In this document: in pieces, positions 8,122 to 15,635 of the stretch
Layout: each line of letters starts with the position of its first letter
Numbering within the stretch: position 1 is the first letter of the stretch
Assembly (NCBI RefSeq): GCF_900143625.1
Contig: NZ_FRFF01000004.1
Location: 1 to 35,003, forward strand
DNA length: 35,003 nucleotides
Direction: 5' to 3'
Origin: Nocardiopsis sp. JB363
GTDB lineage: Bacteria > Actinomycetota > Actinomycetes > Streptosporangiales > Streptosporangiaceae
The notes under the pieces: model-generated
Told to the model about the DNA's origin: nothing
The model's input: the letters and a program-made list of their open reading frames with translations, nothing else
The model's database searches: none
Translations under genes and position numbers: made by a program

Positions 8122-8772
8122 GTGTTCCGACGTCGCTCCGCTTCCGCAGCCACGGATTCGGCCTCAGCCGAATCCGCCAGCCCTGAGGCCTCTGAGGCCA
8201 CCCAACCTAAGGGATATACCCCCAAGAAGGGTGTGCCCACCCCCAAGCGCAGGGAATCCGCATCGGTCCCGCGCCGGCCGGTGAAGGCCCCCGAGACACG
8301 GAAGGAGGCCTACCGCGCCTACCGGGATCGTCAAGATCGCCAACGTTCCAAAGGCGTCACACGTTCCGTCCCCGGCGCACCCAAGGGTGAGGACACCCGG
8401 CACTACCGGCCGCAGGACCTGAGCCCGGCCCGTTCGTACGCGCGCGATTTCATCGATTCGCGCCGCAGCGCCAGCGAGTTCTTCCTGCCCTTCTCCATCC
8501 TGATCATCGTGCTGCTCTTCGTGAACATCCCCGTCTTCCAGGTGGGTGTGGCCTACGTGATCTGGCCACTGATGATGGTGACGATCGTCGCCGAGGGCAT
8601 CCTGGTGGGCCGTACGGTGAAGAAGCGCGCCACGGAGTACTTCCCCGACGATGACCTGCTGCGCGGCATCGGCATGTACGCCGCCATGCGCCAGTTGCAG
8701 TTCCGTCGGTTGCGCCTTCCCAAGCCGAAGCTCAAGGTCGGCGAGAACCCCGTCCCGAAGAGCTTGCGCTGA
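8122..8772 (+). CDS. DUF3043 family membrane protein
   Basis: 216 aa. Actinobacterial family of unknown function; in Streptomyces a member lies close to ctaD, as here. Layout: VFRRRSASA start, then a 90-residue polar, Ser/Pro/Arg-rich cytoplasmic segment (KKGVPTPKRRES is typical). Next come ARDFIDSRRSASEFFLPF and two membrane helices (FSILIIVLLFVNIPVF; VAYVIWPLMMVTIVAEGILVG). It ends with the conserved YAAMRQLQFRRLRLPKPKLKVGE. I place the start at GTG 8122 because the family begins with M/V-F-R-R-R and because a -10 element sits where a leaderless mRNA would need it. The ATG at 8101 has no ribosome site. Confidence 0.85.
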   Translation: MFRRRSASAATDSASAESASPEASEATQPKGYTPKKGVPTPKRRESASVPRRPVKAPETRKEAYRAYRDRQDRQRSKGVTRSVPGAPKGEDTRHYRPQDLSPARSYARDFIDSRRSASEFFLPFSILIIVLLFVNIPVFQVGVAYVIWPLMMVTIVAEGILVGRTVKKRATEYFPDDDLLRGIGMYAAMRQLQFRRLRLPKPKLKVGENPVPKSLR

Positions 8773-8805
8773 ACCCGCCTCCCCTCTCCGTCATCCCCAG
8801 GACCC

Positions 8806-8831
8806 GAGGGTCGGTGTGCGCACCGGCCCTC
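8806..8831 (+). terminator. Terminator of the DUF3043 gene
   Basis: 11-base arms GAGGGTCGGTG / CACCGGCCCTC with one G-T pair and the loop TGCG, followed by the T-rich TTCCGCTTTCCTC. Confidence 0.7.
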
Positions 8832-8936
8832 TTCCGCTTTCCTCGACACTCGCTTGCCCCAAGGTCTCCGCGCCCTCGCCTGGGAGCGTTCCCGGACGCG
8901 GTGGGGCCGGTTGTGGTCACGTATGGACCGCACCAC

Positions 8937-8942
8937 TAGAGT
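8937..8942 (+). promoter_or_regulatory. -10 element TAGAGT of a probable leaderless promoter (aldo/keto reductase)
   Basis: TAGAGT lies seven bases before ATG 8950, with TGGTCA 17 bases upstream as a possible -35. No Shine-Dalgarno sequence is present. Confidence 0.6.
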
Positions 8943-8949
8943 TCGCGTC

Positions 8950-9954
8950 ATGGAATTTCGGCATCTGGGCAACACCGGTCTCATCATCAGCGAGATCGCT
9001 TACGGAAACTGGATCACCCACGGTTCCCAGGTCGAGGAGGACACCGCCACCTCCTGTGTCCGGGCCGCACTCGACGCGGGCATCACCACCTTCGACACCG
9101 CCGACGGCTACGCGCAGGGCAAGGCCGAGGAGGTCCTCGGGCGGGCTCTGAAGGACGAACGCCGCGATGGGCTGGAGATCTTCTCCAAGCTCTACTGGCC
9201 CATGGGCGAGGGCAAGAACGACAGGGGCCTGTCCCGCAAGCACATCATCCGTGGCTGCGAGGACTCCCTCCGTCGGCTGGGAACCGACTACCTGGACCTT
9301 TACCAGGCGCACCGGTTCGACTACACCACCCCGCTCGAAGAGACGATGCGGGCCTTCGAGGACCTGGTCCGACAGGGCAAGGCCCTCTACATCGGGGTCT
9401 CCGAGTGGCGCGCGGAGGAGATCGAACGGGCGCTGAAGATCGCCGACGAGATGGGCTTCGACCGGCTCGTCTCCAACCAGCCGCAGTACAACATGCTCTG
9501 GCGGGTCATCGAATCCGAGGTCATTCCGCTGTCCGAGCGTGAGGGCGTCGGCCAGATCGTGTGGTCGCCGATCGCCGGTGGCATCCTCACCGGTAAGTAC
9601 AAGCCCGGCCAGGAACTGCCCGCGGGTTCCCGCGCGGCCGACCCCAAGAGCGAGAAGTTCCTCGCGGACAAGGTCTCCGACCAGGAGCTGTTGGAGCGGG
9701 TGCAGGCGCTGGAGCCGCTGGCCGCCGAGGCCGGGTTGTCCCTGTCCCAGCTGTCCGTGGCCTGGGTCCTGCAGAACCAGAACGTGTCCGCCGCGATCAT
9801 CGGCGCCTCCCGCCCGGAGCAGGTCGAGAGCAACGTCAAGGCGGCCGGGGTGAAGCTCGACGCCGGGCTCATGACGCGCATCGACGAGGTCCTGGGCGAG
9901 AGCGTCCAGCGGGACCCCTCGCTCACCAAGAGTCCCGAGAACATCCGCGGTTAG
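8950..9954 (+). CDS. Aldo/keto reductase (potassium-channel beta-subunit-like, AKR6-type)
   Basis: 334-aa (alpha/beta)8-barrel NADPH oxidoreductase. The catalytic tetrad can be read: Asp49 and Tyr54 in FDTADGYAQGKAE, Lys80 in FSKLYW, His121 in YQAHRFD. The NADPH-binding end is present as AAIIGASRPEQVESNVKA. The motif NQPQYNMLWR, with SPIAGGILTGKY downstream, resembles voltage-gated K+ channel beta subunits and their bacterial relatives, which reduce aldehydes such as methylglyoxal. Substrate is unknown. The start is the ATG at 8950, supported by the typical MEFRHLGNTGL opening. It is a single gene ending at a bidirectional terminator. Confidence 0.93.
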   Translation: MEFRHLGNTGLIISEIAYGNWITHGSQVEEDTATSCVRAALDAGITTFDTADGYAQGKAEEVLGRALKDERRDGLEIFSKLYWPMGEGKNDRGLSRKHIIRGCEDSLRRLGTDYLDLYQAHRFDYTTPLEETMRAFEDLVRQGKALYIGVSEWRAEEIERALKIADEMGFDRLVSNQPQYNMLWRVIESEVIPLSEREGVGQIVWSPIAGGILTGKYKPGQELPAGSRAADPKSEKFLADKVSDQELLERVQALEPLAAEAGLSLSQLSVAWVLQNQNVSAAIIGASRPEQVESNVKAAGVKLDAGLMTRIDEVLGESVQRDPSLTKSPENIRG

Positions 9955-9971
9955 AAACGAAGTGATCCAGA

Positions 9972-10000
9972 GGGCCCGGGGTCGCGACGATCCCGGGCCC
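9972..10000. terminator. Bidirectional terminator
   Basis: GGGCCCGGG and CCCGGGCCC pair around an 11-base loop between two convergent genes; CCTTCGGTT follows on the plus strand. Confidence 0.7.
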
Positions 10001-10023
10001 CTTCGGTTCACCGTTCCGGCGAC

Positions 10024-10233
10024 TCAGCCCTCGTCGCTGCTGAGGGGCATCTTGTAGACCTCGCGGTCCTCTTCCAGCAGGGTGACGGCGCTCACGCCCT
10101 CCTCCGCCAGTTCGGACCAGTTCTCGCCCAGCCAGCTCTCGGCGTCGCCACGCGAGGTGAACGTCTCCGCGGGCGGTTCCCCCACCTCCACCGGTGCTCC
10201 GTCCGCCCCGTGGTACCGCCACGTCCACGCCAT
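10024..10233 (-). CDS. Conserved actinobacterial small protein of unknown function
   Basis: 69 aa, acidic and soluble. It opens MAWTWRYHGADGAPV and contains FTSRGDAESWLGENWSELAEEGVSAVTLLEEDREVYKMPLS. Short proteins with the same WTWRY start and ADAESWxGExW...VTLLE core are common in actinobacteria, but no function is known to me. Codon usage matches the neighbours and AGGG lies nine bases upstream of the ATG. It is convergent with the aldo/keto reductase and divergent from cobU. Confidence 0.75.
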   Translation of the reverse strand: MAWTWRYHGADGAPVEVGEPPAETFTSRGDAESWLGENWSELAEEGVSAVTLLEEDREVYKMPLSSDEG

Positions 10234-10321
10234 GTTCGACCGCCCTTCGTCGCCGATGCCACGGTGGTCGCCACCGCGATCCTGTGCCGAGCTTAACCAT
10301 GGCTTGGTCCGACATGCTGTT

Positions 10322-10327
10322 TACTTT
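10322..10327 (+). promoter_or_regulatory. -10 element TACTTT before cobU
   Basis: TACTTT ends five bases before the GTG at 10333 and overlaps the alternative TTG at 10327. No Shine-Dalgarno sequence is seen, so a leaderless mRNA is likely. Confidence 0.5.
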
Positions 10328-10332
10328 TGCGC

Positions 10333-11433
10333 GTGCGTATCCGATTTCTGGGGACGGCAGGACCCGCGGGCTGGCCCGCGCCTCAATGCACCTGTTCGTC
10401 CTGCAACAAGGCCCGTGCGGACCGGCGGCTCCCGATGAGGGTGACCGTCGACGACCTGTTCCGCCTCCGTGAGTCCGGGGCCGTTGGCCCGGTGCCGCCC
10501 GGCTACACGGTCACGCCCACCCCCGAGGGGGTGCGGGTGGAGGCGCCCGACGGCGGCCGGCTGCTGTACGCCCGCTCCGGCCCGGGGATCCTGCCCGGAG
10601 GACCGCCCGCCGAGGAGCTTCCGGCCGGCGCTTCGGCCTACACCTCCGCCTCCGAACAGCAGGTGGACATGGTCATCGTCGACGCCGCGCGGCGTCCGGA
10701 GATGATCGGGGAGCTGCGCCGCTCGGGCGTGATCGGGGTGACGACGGCGGTGGTGGCGGTCGGCGGCGACCACCGGATCCGTTCACCCCGCGAGTTCGCC
10801 CGCCGGGCGCGGCTGTGGGGCGCCCTGGCGCCGGGCGACGGCACGACGATGACGTGCCCGCCGTCGGTGTGGCCCGAGCCCCGACCGCACGGCCCGCACC
10901 GGACCCTGGTGACCGGCGGCGCCCGGTCGGGCAAGTCGACCGAGGCCGAACTCCGGATGCTGGCCGAACCGAAGGTCGTGTACGCCGCCACCGGTCCGGT
11001 CCCCGATCCCGGAACGGACCCCGATTGGGCCGAACGGGTCGCCTTGCACGTTCGCCGTCGCCCCTGGTGGTGGCGGACCGAGCAGACCATCGACCTCGCC
11101 GTGCTGCTGCGCGAGCGACGGGGAGCGGTGCTGGTCGACTGCCTGGGGACCTGGTTGACGGCGGTGATGGACCGGAGCGGCCTGTGGGAGGAGGACCCGC
11201 CCCCGGGCGCCGAGGAGCGGGTGGACGCGGCCGTCCGAGAGCTGTTGGAGGCCTGGCGTTCCACCCGGGCGTACGTGGTGGCGGTGACCAACGAGGTCGG
11301 TTCGGGTGTGGTCCCGCCGACCCGCGCGGGGCGGATCTTCCGTGACCGGCTGGGACTGCTCAACCAATGGGTGGGCGCCGAGTCCGAGGAGGTCGTCCTG
11401 GCCACGGCCGGTCGCGTGGTGGAGCTCGAATGA
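10333..11433 (+). CDS. cobU: Adenosylcobinamide kinase / adenosylcobinamide-phosphate guanylyltransferase with a reduced MBL-like N-terminal region
   Basis: Phosphorylates adenosylcobinamide and then activates it with GTP to give adenosylcobinamide-GDP for CobS. 366 aa. The CobU domain occupies about residues 190-366. It has the P-loop VTGGARSGKS (Lys201), the guanylylated His239 in LHVRRRP, LVDCLGTWLT and VTNEVGSGVVPPTRAGR. The first 190 residues are the extension seen in actinomycete CobU proteins, which resembles a metallo-beta-lactamase. It begins RIRFLGTAGPAGWPAPQ and has a C-x-C-x2-C cluster (Cys19, 21, 24), then a shortened stretch with no HxHxDH motif. I prefer GTG 10333, which starts the family motif directly; TTG 10327 falls inside the -10 element. 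The gene overlaps cobS by four bases. Confidence 0.9.
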   Translation: MRIRFLGTAGPAGWPAPQCTCSSCNKARADRRLPMRVTVDDLFRLRESGAVGPVPPGYTVTPTPEGVRVEAPDGGRLLYARSGPGILPGGPPAEELPAGASAYTSASEQQVDMVIVDAARRPEMIGELRRSGVIGVTTAVVAVGGDHRIRSPREFARRARLWGALAPGDGTTMTCPPSVWPEPRPHGPHRTLVTGGARSGKSTEAELRMLAEPKVVYAATGPVPDPGTDPDWAERVALHVRRRPWWWRTEQTIDLAVLLRERRGAVLVDCLGTWLTAVMDRSGLWEEDPPPGAEERVDAAVRELLEAWRSTRAYVVAVTNEVGSGVVPPTRAGRIFRDRLGLLNQWVGAESEEVVLATAGRVVELE

Positions 11434-12221
11434 GCCGCCTGAGCGAGGGGGACACCGTGGCGGGGCTGCGCATGGCGGTGGGCACCTTCACGGTGTGGCC
11501 GGTGCGCGTCGCGCGGATGGACCGCGCGGTCGCCGGACGGGCGATGCTGTGGGCACCGGCCCTGGGCGCCCTCCTGGGCGCGGTGATCGGGGCCGTGGCC
11601 GGTCTCGGGACGTGGCTGGGGTGGTCGGCTCCGTTGGCCGCCCTCCTCGCCGTGGGTACCGGAGCCCTGCTCACCCGTGGGCTGCACTTGGACGGCCTGG
11701 CCGACCTGGCCGATGGGCTGGGCAGTGGCAGGCCCGCCGCGGAGGCCTTGGAGGTGATGCGGCGCTCCGACATCGGGCCGTTCGGCGTGTTGACCCTGCT
11801 GGTGGCGGTCGGCGCGCAGACGCTGGCCCTGGCGCAGCTGGCGGAGGTCTCCGCCGGGGCGGCGGTGGTGGGCGCGATGACGGCCGGCGCCGCGGGGCGG
11901 CTGGCGGCGACGCTCGCGTGCCTTCGCCGGGTTCCGTCGGCACGCCCGGACGGGTTGGGCGCCTTCGTCGCGGGCACGGTCGGTGTTCCCGCGGCGGCGG
12001 CGGTCTGCGCGGGTGTGCTCGCGCTGTGCGCCCTCGGACTGATCCACTCCCCCGGGCTCGCGCTCGTCTGCGCCGCCGGGGCGGCCCTGGGGGTCGTCGT
12101 GGCCGGGGGCCTCCTGTGGCACGCGGTGCGCCGCCTGGGCGGGATCACCGGCGACGTGCTGGGGGCACTGGTGGAGACCGCGGCGACGACGGCGTTGCTG
12201 GTGGCGGCGGCTTGGGCCTGA
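11430..12221 (+). CDS. cobS: Adenosylcobinamide-GDP ribazoletransferase (cobalamin synthase)
   Basis: Integral membrane enzyme that joins adenosylcobinamide-GDP to alpha-ribazole (or its phosphate) in the last stage of cobalamin synthesis. 263 aa with six or seven hydrophobic segments. Diagnostic motifs: MAVGTFTVWPV near the N-terminus, the acidic active-site segment GLHLDGLADLADGLGSGR, MRRSDIGPFG and, near the C-terminus, LGGITGDVLGALVE. The ATG overlaps the cobU stop (ATGA), so the two are coupled. No cobT lies in the window. The 272 bases up to pepA hold no gene and no cobalamin riboswitch that I can recognise. Confidence 0.94.
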   Translation: MSRLSEGDTVAGLRMAVGTFTVWPVRVARMDRAVAGRAMLWAPALGALLGAVIGAVAGLGTWLGWSAPLAALLAVGTGALLTRGLHLDGLADLADGLGSGRPAAEALEVMRRSDIGPFGVLTLLVAVGAQTLALAQLAEVSAGAAVVGAMTAGAAGRLAATLACLRRVPSARPDGLGAFVAGTVGVPAAAAVCAGVLALCALGLIHSPGLALVCAAGAALGVVVAGGLLWHAVRRLGGITGDVLGALVETAATTALLVAAAWA

Positions 12222-12480
12222 TCGATGCCCTCGCGAGGGAACCGATGTAGCCATGATCACATTTATTCACACCGAGTTTCGACGGGACTCAGCGAGGGCA
12301 ACCAACGGCGGCACCGCCGATCCCGTGCGACAGTCCCGGAAAGTGACCAAAGGCGCCCACATCGCGCGGGAGGGGCCCGACCCACCGGGGGGACGGCTCG
12401 CGACGTGCGGGGCCGTGGAACGCGGCGTCAGAGCCGCGGGGGCGCGGGGTGCCGCGTCGCCGCCGGGGCCATGAGAGGAC

Positions 12481-12486
12481 TAGCAT
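12481..12486 (+). promoter_or_regulatory. -10 element TAGCAT of a probable leaderless promoter (pepA)
   Basis: TAGCAT lies seven bases (CAAGGAC) before GTG 12494. AAGG within that spacer is too close to serve as a ribosome site. Confidence 0.6.
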
Positions 12487-12493
12487 CAAGGAC

Positions 12494-14014
12494 GTGAGCA
12501 CGACGTTGTCAGTAAACACGGAGTCCCCCAGTTCGCTCGACGCCGACGCGGTTGTCGTCGGTTATCACTCCGGAGGCGACGCTCCGGAGCCCGCGTCGGG
12601 CGCTCATTCCGTCGACGCCGCCTTCTCCGGCGGCCTCGGCACGACCCTGTCGCTTCTGGGAGCGAGCGGCGCCCCTGAGGAGGTGCACACTCTTGCCTCC
12701 CTCGGAGCCGTCAAGGCCCCGGTCGTCGTCGCGGTCGGTCTCGGCCCGGCGCCCACCGACGGTCCCGTCGACTCCGATGTGCTTTCCCGTGCGGCCGGTG
12801 CCGCGCTGCGTTCGCTGAGCTCGCGCCCCGAGGGCGCGGGCCGTGTGGTGCTGGCCCTGCCCGCGACCACCGCCGACGAGGTCGGCGCGGTGGCCCTGGG
12901 CGCCCGCCTCGGCGCCTACGCCTTCGACCGTTACCGCACCACCGAAGCCGCCAAGAAGAAGGCCACCAAGAACGCCGAGGCCACGCTGACCCTGGTCAGT
13001 GAGGCGTCGGGTGCCGAGGACGCCGTCGAGCGCGCCGACGTCCTGGCCGAGGCCGTCTCCTACACTCGCGACCTCGTCAACACCGCCCCGGCCGACCTGG
13101 TCCCCGAGGACCTGGCGACCGCGGCCCAGGAGATCGCCCAGCAGGCGGACCTGGAGATCGAGGTCCTCGACGAGCAGGCCCTGGCCGAGGGCGGCTACGG
13201 CGGCATCACCGGTGTCGGACAGGGTTCGTCGAACGCGCCCCGCCTGGTGCGACTGGCCTACAGCCACCCGGAGGCCACCAAGAAGATCGCCTTCGTCGGC
13301 AAGGGCATCACGTTCGACTCCGGTGGTCTGTCCCTCAAGCCCGCGGGTTCGATGGACTGGATGAAGTCCGACATGAGCGGCGCCGGTTCCGTACTGGCCG
13401 CCATGCGGGCCATCGCCACCCTGGGCCTGAAGGTCAACGCCATCGGCTACCTGGCCGTGGCCGAGAACATGCCCAGCGGCACCGCCCAGCGCCCCTCCGA
13501 CGTGCTGAGCATCTACGGCGGCAAGACCGTCGAGGTCCTCAACACCGACGCCGAGGGTCGTCTGGTCATGGCCGACGCCCTGGTCCGCGCCCAGGAGGAC
13601 GAGCCGGACCTGATCGTGGACATCGCCACCCTCACGGGTGCGCAGCTCGTCGCCCTGGGCACCCGCGTCTTCGCGGTCATGTCCAACGACGACACCGTCC
13701 GCGACGAGGTCGTCGCGGCCTCGGCCGCCGAGGGTGAGGCCTCCTGGCCGATGCCGCTCCCGGCCGAGCTTCGCGCCGGTCTCAACTCCTCGGTCGCCGA
13801 CATCGCCAACGTGGCGGGCGAGCGCTGGGGCGGAATGCTCTCCGCGGGCATCTTCCTCAAGGAGTTCGTCGAGGAGGGCAACAAGTGGGCCCACCTCGAC
13901 ATCGCCGGGCCCTCCTTCAACCAGGGCGGCCCGCACGGATACACCCCCAAGGGCGGCACGGGTGCGGGTACCCGCACTCTCGTCCGTCTCGCCGAGGACT
14001 ACGCGAGCAAGTAG
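12494..14014 (+). CDS. pepA: Leucyl aminopeptidase, M17 family
   Basis: Cytosolic two-metal hexameric aminopeptidase that trims N-terminal residues from peptides. 506 aa. The N-terminal macro-like domain (about 1-165) is variable. The catalytic domain shows VGKGITFDSGGLSLKP with metal/catalytic Lys270 and Asp275, MKSDMSGAG, the family signature NTDAEGRL at 350-357 (Asp352, Glu354 and Arg356) and LTGAQLVALG. The GTG at 12494 gives MSTTLSVNTE; upstream in-frame codons have no suitable start. The order leucyl aminopeptidase then the lipoate-enzyme genes is the same as in M. tuberculosis (Rv2213 onward), with lpd inserted here. Confidence 0.96.
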   Translation: MSTTLSVNTESPSSLDADAVVVGYHSGGDAPEPASGAHSVDAAFSGGLGTTLSLLGASGAPEEVHTLASLGAVKAPVVVAVGLGPAPTDGPVDSDVLSRAAGAALRSLSSRPEGAGRVVLALPATTADEVGAVALGARLGAYAFDRYRTTEAAKKKATKNAEATLTLVSEASGAEDAVERADVLAEAVSYTRDLVNTAPADLVPEDLATAAQEIAQQADLEIEVLDEQALAEGGYGGITGVGQGSSNAPRLVRLAYSHPEATKKIAFVGKGITFDSGGLSLKPAGSMDWMKSDMSGAGSVLAAMRAIATLGLKVNAIGYLAVAENMPSGTAQRPSDVLSIYGGKTVEVLNTDAEGRLVMADALVRAQEDEPDLIVDIATLTGAQLVALGTRVFAVMSNDDTVRDEVVAASAAEGEASWPMPLPAELRAGLNSSVADIANVAGERWGGMLSAGIFLKEFVEEGNKWAHLDIAGPSFNQGGPHGYTPKGGTGAGTRTLVRLAEDYASK

Positions 14015-14017
14015 TCG

Positions 14018-14062
14018 GTCGGGGCGGCGCTCAACGACACTGAGCCCGAGCGGCGCCCCGAC
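14018..14062 (+). terminator. Hairpin terminator after pepA
   Basis: 15-base arms GTCGGGGCGGCGCTC / GAGCGGCGCCCCGAC with one mismatch and a 15-base loop, starting four bases after the stop. No clear T-run follows. Confidence 0.55.
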
Positions 14063-14156
14063 CCGGCACCCCACGGTTTCCGACGGTAGACCGCTCCGGC
14101 GCCGAACGGCCGTGGGAACCCACCACCATCAGCCACTGAACTAGGAGTTCGTTCCC

Positions 14157-15533
14157 GTGAGTGAGAGCGGCGGTACCTTCGACCTCGTCGTCCTTGGCGG
14201 CGGCAGCGGCGGCTACGCGGCGGCACTGCGCGCCGCCGAGCTGGACATGAACGTCGTCCTGATCGAGAAAGACAAGCTCGGTGGCACCTGCCTGCACCGC
14301 GGCTGCATCCCGACCAAGGCCCTCCTGCACTCGGCGGAGGTCGCCGACTCGGCCAAGGAGAGCGAGACCTTCGGCGTCAAGGCGTCCTTCGAGGGCATCG
14401 ACATCGAGGCCGTGCACAAGTACAAGGACAAGGTGGTCAGCGGCCTGTACAAGGGCCTGAGCGGCCTGATCAAGGCTCGCAAGATCACCGTCGTCGAGGG
14501 TGAGGGCAAGCTCACCGGCAAGGACGAGGTCACTGTCGACGGCAAGGTCTACAAGGGGAAGAACATCCTCTTGGCGACCGGCTCCAAGCCCAAGACCCTG
14601 GGTCTGGAGATCGACGGCGAGAAGGTCATGACCAGTGACCGGGCCATGGAGCTGAACCGCGTCCCCGAGTCCGTCATCGTCCTGGGCGGCGGCGTGATCG
14701 GTGTGGAGTTCGCCAGCGTGTGGCGTTCCTACGGCGCCGACGTCACCATCGTCGAGGCCCTCAAGCGCCTGGTCCCCGTCGAGGAGGAGTCCAGCTCCAA
14801 GCTGCTGGAGCGGGCCTTCCGCAAGCGCAAGATCAAGTCCGAGCTGGGCAAGCCGTTCGAGTCGGTCAAGACCACCGACTCCGGCGTGGTCGTCACCCTT
14901 GAGGGCGGCAAGACCCTGGAGGCCGAGGTCCTGCTGGTGGCCATCGGCCGCGGCCCGGTCTCCGAGGGTCTGGGCTACGAGGAACAGGGCGTCACCCTGG
15001 ACCGCGGTTTCGTCCAGGTCGACGAGAACCTGCACACCGGTGTCGGCAACGTCTACGCGGTCGGCGACCTGATCCCGACCCTGCAGCTCGCGCACGTGGG
15101 CTTCGCCGAGGGCATCTTCGTCGCCGAGCACATCGCCGGGCAGAACCCGCCCGCGATCGACTACGACGGTGTTCCCCGCGTCACGTACTGTGAGCCCGAG
15201 GTCGCTTCCGTCGGCCTGACCACCGAGGTGGCCAAGGAGCGCGGTCACGACGTCGTCGAGATGAACTACAACCTGGCGGGCAACGGCAAGAGCCAGATCC
15301 TGCAGACCCAGGGCGCGGTCAAGGTCATCGCCGAGAAGGACGGGCCCGTGCTGGGTGTCCACATGGTGGGCAGCCGTGTCGGCGAGCTGATCGCCGAGGG
15401 GCAGTTGATCTACAACTGGGAGGCCCTGCCCTCCGAGGTGGCCCAGCTGATCCACCCGCACCCGAGCCAGTCGGAGGCGTTGGGCGAGGCGCACCTCGCG
15501 CTGGCGGGCAAGCCGCTGCACGTCCACGACTGA
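14157..15533 (+). CDS. lpd: Dihydrolipoamide dehydrogenase (E3)
   Basis: FAD flavoprotein that reoxidises the dihydrolipoyl arms of 2-oxoacid dehydrogenase complexes with NAD+. 458 aa. The FAD-binding GGGSGGYAAALRAAEL is at the N-terminus. The redox-active disulfide is Cys45/Cys50 in GGTCLHRGCIPTKALL. The NAD-binding GGGVIGVEFAS follows, and the second FAD segment is NVYAVGDLI. The dimer-interface catalytic base is His435 in HPHPSQSE with Glu440. The GTG at 14157 has AGGAG nine bases upstream. Immediately downstream is the E2 gene, so E3 and E2 are probably co-expressed; a GC hairpin between them may moderate read-through. Confidence 0.96.
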   Translation: MSESGGTFDLVVLGGGSGGYAAALRAAELDMNVVLIEKDKLGGTCLHRGCIPTKALLHSAEVADSAKESETFGVKASFEGIDIEAVHKYKDKVVSGLYKGLSGLIKARKITVVEGEGKLTGKDEVTVDGKVYKGKNILLATGSKPKTLGLEIDGEKVMTSDRAMELNRVPESVIVLGGGVIGVEFASVWRSYGADVTIVEALKRLVPVEEESSSKLLERAFRKRKIKSELGKPFESVKTTDSGVVVTLEGGKTLEAEVLLVAIGRGPVSEGLGYEEQGVTLDRGFVQVDENLHTGVGNVYAVGDLIPTLQLAHVGFAEGIFVAEHIAGQNPPAIDYDGVPRVTYCEPEVASVGLTTEVAKERGHDVVEMNYNLAGNGKSQILQTQGAVKVIAEKDGPVLGVHMVGSRVGELIAEGQLIYNWEALPSEVAQLIHPHPSQSEALGEAHLALAGKPLHVHD

Positions 15534-15544
15534 TCGTTTCGCCA

Positions 15545-15570
15545 GGGGGCGGGCCCCAGGGCCCGCCCCC
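15545..15570 (+). terminator. GC-rich hairpin between lpd and the E2 gene
   Basis: Perfect 10-base arms GGGGGCGGGC / GCCCGCCCCC with a 6-base loop and no T-run. It could be a terminator, an attenuator or an mRNA-stabilising hairpin. Confidence 0.5.
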
Positions 15571-15635
15571 GACCACATCCGCGCTGCCCATCGAGGCCTT
15601 GGGCAGGTACCGCGCCCAGATCCAACGAGGAACCC

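Noticed and set aside
10638..12260. Minus-strand open frame of 540 codons opposite cobU-cobS
   Set aside because: Shadow frame of two coupled, conserved genes; translation is Arg/Pro/Gln repeats.
12222..12493. Possible cobalamin riboswitch around the cob genes
   Set aside because: No B12-box-like conserved core was found here or before cobU (10234-10332), and the downstream gene is pepA.
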